In this document: in pieces, positions 9,998 to 21,656 of the stretch
Position numbering within the stretch: position 1 is the first letter of the stretch
Layout: every line of letters begins with the position of its first letter
Origin: Sporolactobacillus mangiferae
GTDB taxonomy: Bacteria; Bacillota; Bacilli; Bacillales; Sporolactobacillaceae
Length of the DNA stretch: 64,000 nt
Direction: 5' to 3'
Assembly: GCF_023336505.1 (NCBI RefSeq)
Contig: NZ_JAMAST010000001.1
Coordinates: forward strand, 62,001 to 126,000
Notes under the pieces: generated by a model
What the model was told of the DNA's origin: nothing
Seen by the model: only the letters and a program-made list of their open reading frames with translations
Database searches by the model: none
Position numbers and translations under genes: made by a program

Positions 9998-11227
9998 TCA
10001 TTGTTTTTTGGAATTTTGTTTGCCTGTCTCCTTTTTTACATTGATCGGTTTTGGAACCGCAATATTTTCATTGACTACCTGATGTGTTCGAATATACAAG
10101 CTGTCCCGTACAACTTTTTTGTAGTCAATCGTTGAAGAAATGATTTTGGATCCTTTTGGCAGACTGTCCAGCAGCTTTTTTTCTGAGGACTCCATTGCCT
10201 CTGCCATCGCCTGTCTGGCAGTCAGGCGACGCTCAACAACTTGTTTTTTTCGAAAATTTTCCTGGACATATACAAATGGAGTCCGCCAAAACAAAAAACG
10301 AATCGGTTTGCGTAATTCTTCACGGTCATACCGTTTAAACGGCTTTTTCTTAGTTCCCCACAGCGGCAGAGAGACATTGCCGACCATAAGGCGGTACTTA
10401 TGAGCATCTTGCCCCGGATAAAGCGTATACCTGCTTTTTAAAGGAATCTGCATATCTGAATGATACCATGTTTCGCCAATGATCGTCCCTTTTGCAGAAA
10501 CAAACCTTGACGATTTTTCATCACCGACCATCCCGCTGACAAGAACCTGTCCTGCTTTGACAAATTGATCACTTTCCACTGCTGGTTGTCCCGTTTCAAC
10601 GAACAGTCTTTGAACAACGGCCTGTTTTGCCGCGACCAGGTTGCGCGGACCGGATACGGATTTCGGTTTCGGATATTTTTTTTGAACCACGCTTATTTTA
10701 TAAGTCGTTCCTTCTTTAGAAACCCCAATCCAGGTCACTTTTGTCAGACGGGTAGACAACTCGTTTTCAAGCTGCCCAGCGTCAGGTATAAGCAGATCGA
10801 GTGCCCCTTCATACAGATGATGCTGTTTCAGTATGCTGCGAATCTGTTCTTCCAATTGTGCATCGGCGCCCTGCACACGAACGGACCATACCATATTTGA
10901 CAGAAGCAGCAGTATGAATAAAAAAAACAGAATGCCCGCTGCGATTCCTAAACGCCGGGTTAATTTTTTCAGAAAAAAAGGAATGCCCGATTTTTCTAAA
11001 ATACGCATTCTGCAATTCGTTTCTTTAAGCCATTCTTTCAATGTCTGTGAATTCTTCAATTCTATAAAGCAGATGAGGGTTGTCTCATTTTTACGCACAA
11101 TATTCCATATTCTTATATGCTCACGAACACAATAACGGATGAACTTTTCAGGATCATCTCCAAGGATCTCTGTTTTTAAATACCCTTTTGCGTGTTGAAC
11201 TACATGCTTCAAACACTCACCCTCCAT
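9998..11227 (-). CDS. yqfD: Sporulation protein YqfD
   Basis: A 409-residue bitopic membrane protein with one strong hydrophobic segment at about 93-114 and a long extracytoplasmic domain ending in a basic tail (VKKETGKQNSKKQ). It matches YqfD, a mother-cell sporulation protein in the sigma-E regulon of B. subtilis. Its start follows the yqfC stop without a gap, so the pair forms one unit. Biochemical function is not known; it is a marker of spore-forming lineages. Confidence 0.9.
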   Translation of the reverse strand: MEGECLKHVVQHAKGYLKTEILGDDPEKFIRYCVREHIRIWNIVRKNETTLICFIELKNSQTLKEWLKETNCRMRILEKSGIPFFLKKLTRRLGIAAGILFFLFILLLLSNMVWSVRVQGADAQLEEQIRSILKQHHLYEGALDLLIPDAGQLENELSTRLTKVTWIGVSKEGTTYKISVVQKKYPKPKSVSGPRNLVAAKQAVVQRLFVETGQPAVESDQFVKAGQVLVSGMVGDEKSSRFVSAKGTIIGETWYHSDMQIPLKSRYTLYPGQDAHKYRLMVGNVSLPLWGTKKKPFKRYDREELRKPIRFLFWRTPFVYVQENFRKKQVVERRLTARQAMAEAMESSEKKLLDSLPKGSKIISSTIDYKKVVRDSLYIRTHQVVNENIAVPKPINVKKETGKQNSKKQ

Positions 11228-11509
11228 TCAGTCATCCACGAATCGGACATCATTTACTTTTCCTTTAAGGATAATCTCCTGTTTTAATATCGTTTCCAGA
11301 ATGAAATCATCCCCGGCAATATGAAGTTCGCCATCTGTTACCGCCAACTTGAGCTCTGTTTTTGAAAATGCAAGCACGCTTTCGTAGTTTTCTATGGAGA
11401 GACGGAAACGACCGACTAATGTTAATCGGGGCAGGCCCATGACTACATCTTCAGGAATGTCTGAGACCTCGGCAAACCATTTTTTTAGATGCGCACTCCA
11501 TTTTTTCAT
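11228..11509 (-). CDS. yqfC: Sporulation protein YqfC
   Basis: A 93-residue protein of the YabP/YqfC family; the stretch EDVVMGLPRLTLVGRFRLSI is typical. YabP is needed around spore coat assembly, and yqfC-yqfD belong to the mother-cell programme in B. subtilis. The start has a GGTGGGGAGAG-type site. I looked for a sigma-E promoter upstream and did not find one with acceptable spacing. Confidence 0.9.
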   Translation of the reverse strand: MKKWSAHLKKWFAEVSDIPEDVVMGLPRLTLVGRFRLSIENYESVLAFSKTELKLAVTDGELHIAGDDFILETILKQEIILKGKVNDVRFVDD

Positions 11510-11593
11510 GATCTCTCCCCACCTCTTTACAACCTTATGAATAAATAAAGTTGCCTAGCACTATGAATCTGTAATTTATGAAGAATATATATT

Positions 11594-11668
11594 AGTGAAG
11601 GCAAAGACGCCGGCGCACTTATACTATAATCTGCTGAATTTTAAACCTTCTTATAGTACAAAAAAAGC
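11594..11668 (-). repeat. Terminator-linked intergenic repeat, copy A
   Basis: This copy contains an inverted pair TACTATAA and TTATAGTA around a 21-base A/T-rich centre, and ends at the A-run that is the T-tract of the adjacent minus-strand terminator. The core (CTGAATTTTAAAC, then TTCTTATAG and the A-run) is nearly identical to the copy at 47331. The left part, AAGGCAAAG, retains half of the hairpin found intact there. Confidence 0.6.
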
Positions 11669-11704
11669 TGTCCGCAACCGATTGATGGTATGCAGAACAG
11701 CCTT
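11660..11704 (-). terminator. Rho-independent terminator after the yqfB-like gene
   Basis: On the minus strand GGCTGTTCTGCA pairs imperfectly with TGCGGACAGC across a 14-base loop and is followed by TTTTTTTG. It closes the floA/yqfB-like transcript, 14 bases beyond the gene's stop. Confidence 0.75.
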
Positions 11705-11717
11705 GTGAAATGATCAT

Positions 11718-12161
11718 TCAGTTTTTTCTGTACCGTTGATAAGAACGGTGCGGTTCGATCGCGCGCGGCTTCCCCATGCATACGGAAAAAACAAATGCCT
11801 GACGCAGTGATTGTCGGTCACGGAACCATTGATTCACAGAATGATGGGGAGAACGCTCTGTACGGACAACTTGAATAGAAGGAGCAGGGACAGTCTCTGG
11901 CCTGTTCATTCGTTGGGCCACTTCAGCATATCGTTTTGCCAGTTCGTTCTGAACTGAAGGTGGATGCAATGTCTTTTTTTTCACTGTGGTGTCAGAATCC
12001 ACAGGTATTGGACGATTATTATGCCGCTCTTCGGATGGTGCCATCTGCCGTCTACCGCGCTTCTGTCTGCGTTGTCGCTCTTCAGCATTCTGTTTCTCGA
12101 CGGATTTGGCCACATAGAAAATCAGGGATATGACTGCGCCAATAATCCAGATCAGGGACAT
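11718..12161 (-). CDS. Membrane-anchored hypothetical protein, yqfB position
   Basis: A 147-residue protein with an N-terminal membrane segment (about 3-18), a long basic, proline-rich low-complexity linker, and a conserved-looking end (SLRQAFVFSVCMGKPRAIEP). It lies directly downstream of floA, where B. subtilis carries yqfB. I recognise no domain. Co-transcription with the flotillin suggests a partner role in the same membrane microdomains, which is inference from position only. Confidence 0.7.
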   Translation of the reverse strand: MSLIWIIGAVISLIFYVAKSVEKQNAEERQRRQKRGRRQMAPSEERHNNRPIPVDSDTTVKKKTLHPPSVQNELAKRYAEVAQRMNRPETVPAPSIQVVRTERSPHHSVNQWFRDRQSLRQAFVFSVCMGKPRAIEPHRSYQRYRKN

Positions 12162-12188
12162 CAGACAGCCTCCTTCATTATTTAATCG

Positions 12189-13193
12189 TTATTTGTATTC
12201 ATCGCCGGAAGAAGTATCGTCGTTATTATCTTTACCGAAGGAGTGACGCATTTCCGTGTCTGCTTTAATATTGTTATAATTCATATAATCCATTACACCC
12301 AATTTTCCTGATTTAAGCGCAGCAGCCATCGCCATTGGGACTTCCGATTCTGCCTCAACAACTTTAGCACGCATTTCTTCCACGCGTGCACGCATTTCCT
12401 GTTCGTTGGCGACCGCCATGGCACGGCGTTCTTCAGCCTTTGCCTGCGCTATATTTTTATCGGCCTCTGCCTGCTCCGTCTGAAGGAATGCACCAATATT
12501 TTTACCGACATCGACATCAGCAATGTCAATTGAAAGAATTTCAAATGCAGTTCCGGCATCCAGCCCCTTTTCAAGCACAGTTTTCGAGATCGTATCCGGA
12601 TTTTTCAGGACATCTTTGTGCGTATGCGAAGCACCGATTGTACTGACAACGCCTTCACCGACACGTGCAACAACCGTTTCCTCGCCGGCGCCACCTACCA
12701 AACGGTCAATATTCGCGCGTACAGTGATTCGTGCTTTAACTTTTACTTCAATGCCGTTAATCGCAACTCCGGCAATATAAGGTGTTTCAATCACTTTCGG
12801 GTTGACGCTCATTTGCACCGCCTCAAGAACATTTCTCCCTGCCAGGTCGATTGCCGCTGCCCGTTCGAACGTCAGCGCAATATTTGCACGATGTGCCGCA
12901 ATCAGCGCATTAACGACACGGTCTACGTTGCCGCCTGCAAGATAATGGCTTTCCAGCTGGTTTGTATGCAGATCCAGGCCGGCCTTTGTCGCCTTAATCA
13001 GCGGATCGATGACGCGTCTTGGTACTACCCGTCTCAATCTCATTCCGATTAATGTAAAAATACTGATACGCACCCCGGATGAAAGTGCAGAGATCCAAAG
13101 CATTACCGGTACCATTGTGAAAAGAATAACAAGAGCAATAATAATCAGTGCGGCAATGATAAATACACCGACTGTTGAAGCATCAAGCTGCAT
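12189..13193 (-). CDS. floA: Flotillin-like protein FloA
   Basis: A 334-residue SPFH protein with an N-terminal membrane hairpin (about 8-45), a PHB domain and an alanine/glutamate-rich coiled coil (about 235-300) ending in a charged tail. FloA scaffolds functional membrane microdomains. AGGAGATGAGCGACAC precedes the ATG. In B. subtilis the operon starts with yqeZ (NfeD-like protease); that gene is absent here, and the 219-bp upstream gap leads straight to yqeY. Confidence 0.96.
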   Translation of the reverse strand: MQLDASTVGVFIIAALIIIALVILFTMVPVMLWISALSSGVRISIFTLIGMRLRRVVPRRVIDPLIKATKAGLDLHTNQLESHYLAGGNVDRVVNALIAAHRANIALTFERAAAIDLAGRNVLEAVQMSVNPKVIETPYIAGVAINGIEVKVKARITVRANIDRLVGGAGEETVVARVGEGVVSTIGASHTHKDVLKNPDTISKTVLEKGLDAGTAFEILSIDIADVDVGKNIGAFLQTEQAEADKNIAQAKAEERRAMAVANEQEMRARVEEMRAKVVEAESEVPMAMAAALKSGKLGVMDYMNYNNIKADTEMRHSFGKDNNDDTSSGDEYK

Positions 13194-13277
13194 GTGTCGC
13201 TCATCTCCTGACCATTTAATTTTGTTTACATGCCTGTGAACTTGTTTCGGAGGGGCCTTTTATCTGGAGAAAGAAAG

Positions 13278-13371
13278 GAATTAGAAACCCAGCTTCTCGG
13301 AACCTTGGCAAAGGTGCCGTTACGCTCATTAAGATAAGCTTTAGAAATTATATACTTCTTATAGTAAAATA
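13278..13371 (-). repeat. Terminator-linked intergenic repeat, copy B (degenerate)
   Basis: This copy retains TTAGAAA at the left, CTTGGCAAAGG in the middle and TATATACTTCTTATAGTA at the right, then runs into the A-rich side of the terminator of the rpsU-yqeY transcript. The hairpin arm is eroded. It lies in the gap between floA and yqeY. Confidence 0.5.
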
Positions 13372-13410
13372 AAGCTCTGTTCGCTTTAAAACAAACAGAG
13401 CTTCTTTTTA
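13366..13410 (-). terminator. Terminator after yqeY
   Basis: AAGCTCTGTT and AACAGAGCTT form a perfect 10-bp stem around a 12-base loop. T-rich tracts follow on both strands (TTTATTTT on the minus strand), so it could act in both directions, but the only gene reading into it is yqeY on the minus strand. Confidence 0.85.
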
Positions 13411-13412
13411 AT

Positions 13413-13856
13413 TTAAGTTAATTTACTGCGCACAATTTTATTGACCAAGCTACCGTCCGCCCGGCCTTTTACTTTTGGCATTACTGCTTTCATTACTCTG
13501 CCAATATCCGTTTTGCCAGTGGCACCCACTTCAGAAATTGTTTCATCTATAATTGATGCAACTTTCTCCTCAGAAAGCTGTTCCGGCATATAAGATTGCA
13601 CAATTGCAATTTCATTGGTGACTTCGTCCACAAGATCCTGCCGTCCTGCATTCTTAAACTCTTGGAGGGAGTCTTTCCTCTGCTTAAGCTCTCGGGACAG
13701 AATCGCCAGTGACTCGTCGTCGGACAACGGCTTACCTAGCTTGATCGATTCGTTCTGAAGCGACGTACGTATCATACGGATAACCGAGAGACGTTCTTTC
13801 GCTCTCGCTTTCATCGCTTGTTTCATATCGGTTGTCAAACGATCAACAAGGCTCAT
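13413..13856 (-). CDS. yqeY: YqeY/GatB-related domain protein
   Basis: A 147-residue protein of the YqeY family, related to the tRNA-binding C-terminal tail of GatB. Typical motifs are [20 protein letters not shown] near the start and [20 protein letters not shown] near the end. A role in tRNA-dependent amidation or tRNA binding is proposed for the family but not settled. It is downstream of rpsU, the usual Bacillales pairing, and ends at a strong terminator. Confidence 0.94.
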   Translation of the reverse strand: MSLVDRLTTDMKQAMKARAKERLSVIRMIRTSLQNESIKLGKPLSDDESLAILSRELKQRKDSLQEFKNAGRQDLVDEVTNEIAIVQSYMPEQLSEEKVASIIDETISEVGATGKTDIGRVMKAVMPKVKGRADGSLVNKIVRSKLT

Positions 13857-13965
13857 TTGTCGTACTCCTTTAAGAAAGGTTCAAAAAGACCGAGAAAAGA
13901 ATGTCGGGATGGTATCTTCCAAGTAGAACGCAATCATTCTCTTCAGCATTCTTTTTGAGCTGTTT

Positions 13966-14145
13966 TTAATACCTGCGGCGCTTCTTACGTGCAGCCTCAG
14001 ATTTTTTCTTACGCTTCACACTTGGTTTCTCATAATTTCTCCGTTTTTTCACTTCTGCTAATGTACCGGATTTAGAAACCGAACGTTTAAAACGACGCAG
14101 AGCATCTTCTATTGATTCATTTTTGCGAACCCGTGTCTCGACCAT
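13966..14145 (-). CDS. rpsU: 30S ribosomal protein S21
   Basis: A 59-residue basic protein; internal [20 protein letters not shown] and the tail ending [13 protein letters not shown] are diagnostic of S21, which binds the 30S platform near the 16S 3' end. The start has a long purine run, GGAGGGAGGG, 8 bases before the ATG. It heads the rpsU-yqeY unit, with divergent yqeW about 220 bp away. Confidence 0.96.
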   Translation of the reverse strand: MVETRVRKNESIEDALRRFKRSVSKSGTLAEVKKRRNYEKPSVKRKKKSEAARKKRRRY

Positions 14146-14365
14146 CTATGTTTCCCTCCCTCCAAAAACGAAAACAATTCAAAGGACATCTCTTTTATGT
14201 CACTAGCCATTATATACGATAAAAAACAAATTATCAAATGAATGCTGCCTTTTTCTGGAGATTACCAAATGAGACAGTCTCTTCATTGATTGACTAGACT
14301 GAAAGATTGAATTTCAAGTCATGTGCATCGTTTCTTGTCCATACAATAGGACGAGGTGACCGAAT

Positions 14366-15286
14366 GTGAATCAGCAGATCATGGTTTTTATTCTGTATAT
14401 TTTACTTTTTCTATTCGGAATGGGTGTCATGACGGGCGGTATGCATGCACTTGTCGGAAACAGAATGCGCCGTACACTTGAGCAGGCAGCCAATACCCCT
14501 TTGAAGGGATTGATCATTGGCACGCTTGCATCGATGCTTTTGCAAAGCAGTTCGGCGGTCACGATTATTACTGTCGGACTGATCGGAGCCCATGCGATGC
14601 GCTTTTCCCAAAGTGTTGGCATAATACTTGGCGCAAATATCGGCACGACCATGACCGGAGAAATTGCTGCCTTGCCAATGGGCTCGCTTCACTACATTTT
14701 TTTCGGGGCAGGCCTGATCATGATGTGTCTTCCTCTTCGCCGCTTCTTCTCAATTGGCTCTTTTTTATTTGGCATCGGCTGTCTCTTCGCCTCAATGACC
14801 GGATTCAGCAACCTGGCTGAATCGCTTGTTCAGTCACCTTTCATCAGAGATCTGCTTGTCGACTCCAATGACAGCATGGTCTATGCGGTTCTTGTTGGCA
14901 CCCTGTTCTCAGCCATTATTCAATCGAGTTCCGCTACTCTGCTTGTTTGCATGGGATTTCTCGATCACAACATTCTGTCACTGCCCGCAGCAATCGCCAT
15001 TATGCTTGGTTCAAATGTTGGTACATGTCTCACAACCTATATTGCAAGTCTTGGGACAGGCAGAGAAGGGCGCTGGACTGCTTATACACATATACTTTTT
15101 AATGTGCTCAGCGTTGTTATTTTCTTTCCCCTCATTCATTACATGGCTGATTACTCAATGATGATTGGCGGAACGGGACGCTCAGCTCTGGCACATGCTT
15201 CTGTTTTATTCAACCTGCTGACGGGCCTGCTTGCCATCCCGCTGGCCGGACCATTTGGTCGCTGGGTGGAACGCACTCGACTGTAA
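14366..15286 (+). CDS. yqeW: Na/Pi cotransporter family protein YqeW
   Basis: A 306-residue polytopic membrane protein of the NptA/PhoU-less Na/Pi cotransporter family. Two inverted repeats carry the QSSSAVT (about 60) and QSSSATL (about 190) signatures, each followed by a GxNxGT motif (GANIGTTMTG and GSNVGTCLTT), which form the substrate and sodium site. The start is GTG behind GAGGTGACCGAAT; the ATG two bases earlier runs into TGA at once. It lies at the end of the dnaK operon as in B. subtilis but is read in the opposite direction. Confidence 0.93.
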   Translation: MNQQIMVFILYILLFLFGMGVMTGGMHALVGNRMRRTLEQAANTPLKGLIIGTLASMLLQSSSAVTIITVGLIGAHAMRFSQSVGIILGANIGTTMTGEIAALPMGSLHYIFFGAGLIMMCLPLRRFFSIGSFLFGIGCLFASMTGFSNLAESLVQSPFIRDLLVDSNDSMVYAVLVGTLFSAIIQSSSATLLVCMGFLDHNILSLPAAIAIMLGSNVGTCLTTYIASLGTGREGRWTAYTHILFNVLSVVIFFPLIHYMADYSMMIGGTGRSALAHASVLFNLLTGLLAIPLAGPFGRWVERTRL

Positions 15287-15301
15287 ACCATGGCGCAGAA
15301 T

Positions 15302-16651
15302 TCAGATCAGTGCTTCAGAAGATTCGTTTTCCACCATCTTTACGAATACACCTTCATTGATCGGATAACCCGTTTTCACAAGCTTCACACGTACCAGTCT
15401 GCCGACGATATCCGCAGTCGGGCATTTAAATTTTACTTTTAAGTAGTTATCCGTAAAACCGACAAAATATCCGTCGGGCTCATGATGGTTGAGCGGTTCT
15501 TCCGGAATTACTTCTACAACCTGGCCTTTGTAATTTGCGGCATACTCCGCTGACAGCCTGCCTGATAACTCGATCAAGCGGTTCACTCGATTGTGTTTCA
15601 CTTCATCAGGTACCTGTCCCGGCATATTGGCCGCAGGCGTTCCTGTTCGCTTGGAATATGGGAAAACATGTAATTCAGCAAAACGGAGATCGCGAATAAA
15701 ATCATAGGTCTCCTGAAATTCTTCTTCCGTTTCGCCTGGAAAACCGACAATGACATCTGAAGTCAGCGCAAAACTCGGAAGCGCTTCGCGAAGCCGGGCA
15801 ATCTTCTCAGCAAAAAAAGCTGTTTTGTATTTGCGATGCATGCGTTGCAGCACGGTATCCGATCCTGACTGGAGCGGTATGTGCAGATGCCGGGCAATGA
15901 CTTTCGATTTTCCGACCACATCAATGACTTCGTCTGTAATTTGGCTTGCCTCAATTGATGAGATCCGCAGACGCTTCAATCCACGTACGTTTTGTTCAAG
16001 GTCCAGCAGAAGCTGTGCAAAATTATAATCATCCATATCTTCGCCGTACCCGGCCGTATGTATTCCGGTCAGAACGATTTCTTTGTATCCGGCATCAACA
16101 AGCTGCTGCGCCTGCGTCATCACGTTTTCAGGTTTGCGGGATCGCAGAAGACCGCGTGCCCATGGAATCACGCAAAATGTACAGAAATTGTTGCATCCTT
16201 CCTGTATTTTTAATGAAGCGCGTGTGCGGTCCGTGAATTCTGGAACATCCAGTTCTTCATAGACTCTGGCTTTCATAATATCATTTACACCGTTAATCGG
16301 TTCCCGCTCTTTTCGATACTGTTCAATATAGCCAAGCAGACGATTGCGGTCCTGCGTGCCAACCACAATATCCACACCGGGTATTGACATCACTTCAGCA
16401 GGAGAGGTCTGTGCGTAACACCCCGTGACACAAATAACCGCGTCCGGATTGCTGCGGATTGCCCGGCGAATGGTTTGGCGGCTTTTTTGATCACCGGTAT
16501 TCGTCACGGTACAAGTATTGATTACATATACATCTGCATGTTTTTCAAATGCGGTTCGCTCATAACCGCTGTTTTTAAAAAGTTGCCAAATGGCTTCGGT
16601 CTCGTAATGGTTGACTTTGCAGCCTAACGTATGAAAAGCAACTGAAGGCAT
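15302..16651 (-). CDS. mtaB: tRNA t6A37 methylthiotransferase MtaB
   Basis: Converts t6A37 to ms2t6A37 in ANN-decoding tRNAs. The 449-residue protein has the MTTase N-terminal domain with three cluster cysteines (C11, C47, C78), the radical-SAM motif CNNFCTFC (C153, C157, C160), and a C-terminal TRAM domain. It matches YqeV rather than MiaB by the FHTLGCKVNHYE start. It is the last gene of the hrcA heat-shock operon, 10 bases after rsmE. Confidence 0.95.
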   Translation of the reverse strand: MPSVAFHTLGCKVNHYETEAIWQLFKNSGYERTAFEKHADVYVINTCTVTNTGDQKSRQTIRRAIRSNPDAVICVTGCYAQTSPAEVMSIPGVDIVVGTQDRNRLLGYIEQYRKEREPINGVNDIMKARVYEELDVPEFTDRTRASLKIQEGCNNFCTFCVIPWARGLLRSRKPENVMTQAQQLVDAGYKEIVLTGIHTAGYGEDMDDYNFAQLLLDLEQNVRGLKRLRISSIEASQITDEVIDVVGKSKVIARHLHIPLQSGSDTVLQRMHRKYKTAFFAEKIARLREALPSFALTSDVIVGFPGETEEEFQETYDFIRDLRFAELHVFPYSKRTGTPAANMPGQVPDEVKHNRVNRLIELSGRLSAEYAANYKGQVVEVIPEEPLNHHEPDGYFVGFTDNYLKVKFKCPTADIVGRLVRVKLVKTGYPINEGVFVKMVENESSEALI

Positions 16652-16661
16652 TTTTATCCAT

Positions 16662-17423
16662 TCACCTCACCTGTTGTAATTCAAAATGGTAAGAAATCGC
16701 TGAAAGCAGATAGACGGCAGCCGTTTCGGTTCTTAAAATTCTTGGCCCCAATCCGCATAAGGCAAAACCGTGATCTTTCAGCTTTTGCGCCTCTTCCAGA
16801 GTCAGTCCACCTTCCGGACCGATCACGGCAAGCAGCCGTTCCCCCCTATGCATTTTCCCTAACAGTTCAGGTAGAACGGCCTGTTCTCCGGATTTTGCAG
16901 TTTCTTCAAAAGCTACAATTCTGAAGGGAAATGAGGCACTGAATGCAATCAGTTGATCAAGACCCATCGGATTAACGATTTCAGGAATATAGAGACGATG
17001 CGACTGTTCAGCAGCTTCTTTGCCGATCTTTTTCAGCCGAAGCAGCTTTTTGTCTTTCTTTTCTTCTTTCCAGATCGCAATTGATCGCTCGGCCTGAAAA
17101 GGAATGAAAAGTGAAGCACCACATTCGGTTCCCTTCTGAACAATTGTATCAAATTTATCACTCTTTGGCATACCTTGAGCAATGGCGACATAAATCGGAA
17201 GTTCAGGATCAGCAGTCAGTTTGTTTTGAACATACGCGTGAACCTGATCATCACCGCATGCTTCAATGACACACTGATAAGCATTTCCACTGTTATCCGC
17301 ACAAATCATTCGGTCAGAGGGCCGCATACGCATTACTTTTTGAATATGTCGTGCATCATCACCTGTGATGATGATATGACCATCAGTGGCGATATTGTTT
17401 TTTGAAACGAAATAACGCTGCAT
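16662..17423 (-). CDS. rsmE: 16S rRNA m3U1498 methyltransferase RsmE
   Basis: A 253-residue SPOUT-fold methyltransferase with an N-terminal PUA-like domain (MQRYFVSKN) and the C-terminal knot containing IGPEGGLTLEEA, GLGPRILRTETA. It methylates U1498 of 16S rRNA on assembled 30S subunits. It follows prmA after 3 bases in the heat-shock operon, so two translation-apparatus methyltransferases are made together with the chaperones. Confidence 0.96.
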   Translation of the reverse strand: MQRYFVSKNNIATDGHIIITGDDARHIQKVMRMRPSDRMICADNSGNAYQCVIEACGDDQVHAYVQNKLTADPELPIYVAIAQGMPKSDKFDTIVQKGTECGASLFIPFQAERSIAIWKEEKKDKKLLRLKKIGKEAAEQSHRLYIPEIVNPMGLDQLIAFSASFPFRIVAFEETAKSGEQAVLPELLGKMHRGERLLAVIGPEGGLTLEEAQKLKDHGFALCGLGPRILRTETAAVYLLSAISYHFELQQVR

Positions 17424-17426
17424 CGA

Positions 17427-18371
17427 TCAATCCACCCTTGCAGCAATGAGAGCAATCCAGTCACCTGAGTCCATCTCTTCAATGACGCGCAGACCCGATC
17501 TGGAAAGTGCTTCTGTAACCTGGTCTTTTTTTGGTTTAATGATCCCTGATGTGATCAGCACACCATCATCATGGTCGAGCAGGCGAGCGACATTTTCATC
17601 CGCGAGACGAATAACAAGTTCTGCAAGCAGATTGGCGACGATAACCTGATACTGTCCGTCGATGCTATCTGACAGATTGTTTTGGCTGACTGAGACAACA
17701 TCCTTAACATGATTCAGTTTGACGTTGATCCGCGCAGACTGCACCGCGACTGCGTCCAAGTCCACGGCATCCACATGCCGGGCGCCAAGTTTTGCAGACG
17801 CAATGGACAAGACCCCGGTTCCCGTACCAATATCAAGAAGCTTCGCATTCTCAGGCAGATATTTTTCAAGTGCTTCAATACAAAGCACCGTGGTCGGATG
17901 CGTCCCCGTGCCGAATGCCATCCCCGGATCAAGCTCAATGACCCTCCGCCCCGCATCCTCGGGAACAAAATTTTCCCATGCCGGAGCAATATAGAAATGG
18001 TTTCCCACGCGCACCGGCTTATAATATTTTTTCCAGGCAGTTGCCCACTCTTCTTCATTATGCTCACTCAAAGTGATCCGCCCGTCCCCCAGATCAATAT
18101 CATACAAGAGAAGACTGTTCAGTGATTGCTTGATTTCTTCAACTGTTTCGCCAAGAAAACTGTTCATTGGCAAATAGGCTTTCACATTGACTCCTTCGAG
18201 CGGAAAGTCTGCAGGATCCAATGCATAATCCGCAATGCCTCCTGACAGTGTGTTTTGAAAATCCTGAGCATCCTCAATGACAACACCGCCAGCCCCTGCT
18301 TCATAAAGAATGTTCGTCACCGCATCGACCGCTTCTTCTGTTGTATGGATGCAAATCTCCGACCATTTCAT
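17427..18371 (-). CDS. prmA: Ribosomal protein L11 methyltransferase
   Basis: A 314-residue class I SAM methyltransferase that trimethylates L11. Visible motifs are LDIGTGTGVLSIAS for SAM binding, DLDAVAVQSARINV, and VANLLAELV, the NLLA substrate motif of PrmA. It sits 75 bp after dnaJ and 3 bp ahead of rsmE in the hrcA operon, exactly the conserved Bacillales order. Confidence 0.97.
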   Translation of the reverse strand: MKWSEICIHTTEEAVDAVTNILYEAGAGGVVIEDAQDFQNTLSGGIADYALDPADFPLEGVNVKAYLPMNSFLGETVEEIKQSLNSLLLYDIDLGDGRITLSEHNEEEWATAWKKYYKPVRVGNHFYIAPAWENFVPEDAGRRVIELDPGMAFGTGTHPTTVLCIEALEKYLPENAKLLDIGTGTGVLSIASAKLGARHVDAVDLDAVAVQSARINVKLNHVKDVVSVSQNNLSDSIDGQYQVIVANLLAELVIRLADENVARLLDHDDGVLITSGIIKPKKDQVTEALSRSGLRVIEEMDSGDWIALIAARVD

Positions 18372-18446
18372 CGCGTATACGGATCGCTCCTTAATCGATA
18401 ATTACCGCTTGATTGCCTGCGCAATCAATGTATTTATAAAAGTCTA

Positions 18447-19580
18447 TCATTCGCCTTTAAATACTTTTTTCTTCATCTTGTCAAAGAAACTTTCATCGTC
18501 TGCATTGACTGCGTTTCCGCCTAGCGAAGCCAGTTTTTTAAACAGTTCTTTTTCTTCTTCCGAGAGATGTTTCGGTGTCACGACTTTTACAGTTACATGC
18601 TCGTCGCCTTGTCCATAACCTCTGACGTTTTTAATGCCCTTGCCTCTCAGCCGAAATTTCGTACCCGTCTGAGTACCGGCAGGAATGCGCAGCTTCACTT
18701 TTCCGTATAAAGTCGGTACTTCGATCTCATCACCAAGCGCAACCTGAGCGAAGTTAAGCGGAACCTCCAGGAGCACATCATCGCCCGCGCGCTGATAATA
18801 TTTATGCGGTTTGACACTGAAAACAATATACAGATCTCCGGCCGGTCCACCATTGATGCCTGGTTCACCCTGCCCTGACAGACGAATCTGCTGGCCATCG
18901 TCAATACCTGCAGGTATTTTCACTTCAATTTTTCTGTTTACTTTCATTTTCCCCGTACCGTGGCAAGTCCCGCAAGGATTTTTGATGATTTTGCCGGTGC
19001 CATGACAATATGGACAAACACGTCGATTGACGATCCGGCCAAAGGGCGTATTTTGTTCCTGATTCAGCTGCCCGGTTCCGTGACAATGCGGACATTGTTC
19101 CGGTTTCGTTCCCGGCTTCGCACCGGTGCCATGACAGGTCGTACAGGTTTCTTCTTTCGGAATGCGAATGTCTGTCGTTTTGCCAAACGCAGCCTCTTCA
19201 AAGGTTATCGACATCTCGTACTGCAAATCGGATCCCTGCCGTGGCGCGTTAGGATCACGGCGACGTGTCCCGCCGTTAAAAATCTGATCAAAAATATCAC
19301 CAAAGCCGCCAAAATCAGCTCCGCTGAAGCCCTGACCGAAGCCACCAAAACCGCCCTGGTTTGGATCTTCTTCTCCAAACTGATCATACTGTGCCCTTTT
19401 TTGTGGATCGCTTAATGTCTCATAAGCTTTCGTAACCTCTTTAAATTTTTGCGGCGCATCCGGATCTTTGTTCACATCGGGATGATACTTACGTGCCAGC
19501 TTCCGAAAGGCTTTCTTGATTTCATCCTTTGAGGCGTCTTTGCTGACGCCAAGGATTTCGTAATAATCCCGCTTACTCAT
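18447..19580 (-). CDS. dnaJ: Chaperone DnaJ
   Basis: Hsp40 co-chaperone that stimulates DnaK ATPase. The 377-residue protein has a J domain with HPD, a glycine/phenylalanine-rich linker (about 72-115), four CxxCxGxG zinc repeats ([32 protein letters not shown]) and the C-terminal substrate domains. The start is taken as MSKRDYYE; a Met one codon upstream is equally open. The 187-bp gap before it separates it from dnaK, longer than elsewhere in the operon. Confidence 0.98.
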   Translation of the reverse strand: MSKRDYYEILGVSKDASKDEIKKAFRKLARKYHPDVNKDPDAPQKFKEVTKAYETLSDPQKRAQYDQFGEEDPNQGGFGGFGQGFSGADFGGFGDIFDQIFNGGTRRRDPNAPRQGSDLQYEMSITFEEAAFGKTTDIRIPKEETCTTCHGTGAKPGTKPEQCPHCHGTGQLNQEQNTPFGRIVNRRVCPYCHGTGKIIKNPCGTCHGTGKMKVNRKIEVKIPAGIDDGQQIRLSGQGEPGINGGPAGDLYIVFSVKPHKYYQRAGDDVLLEVPLNFAQVALGDEIEVPTLYGKVKLRIPAGTQTGTKFRLRGKGIKNVRGYGQGDEHVTVKVVTPKHLSEEEKELFKKLASLGGNAVNADDESFFDKMKKKVFKGE

Positions 19581-19767
19581 CAAATCACTCCCGAAATGAT
19601 TTCACATAAGGTTTATCATATCATTGACTTTGCCTGTTAAGCAAGAAAAAGCCAAAGCCAGAACCCGCGTCCGACTTCGACTTTTCTCAAAGAAATTCCA
19701 TCCGGCGGCGGAACGCTCGTCTCTGCACAACCGCCAATAATCAACCTTTATTTATACATATTGACCA

Positions 19768-21621
<1,854 letters not shown>

Positions 21622-21656
21622 CTAGTATATAAAACATTGAGTTTGGACTGTCTGCA

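Noticed and set aside
11510-11600. Sigma-E promoter for yqfC
   Set aside because: ATATATT and two CATA sequences are present, but no pair has correct spacing with a matching -10.
13194-13260. Sigma-W promoter for floA
   Set aside because: A GAAAC is present, but the nearest GTA follows after 13-14 bases instead of 16-17, and CGTA is not matched.
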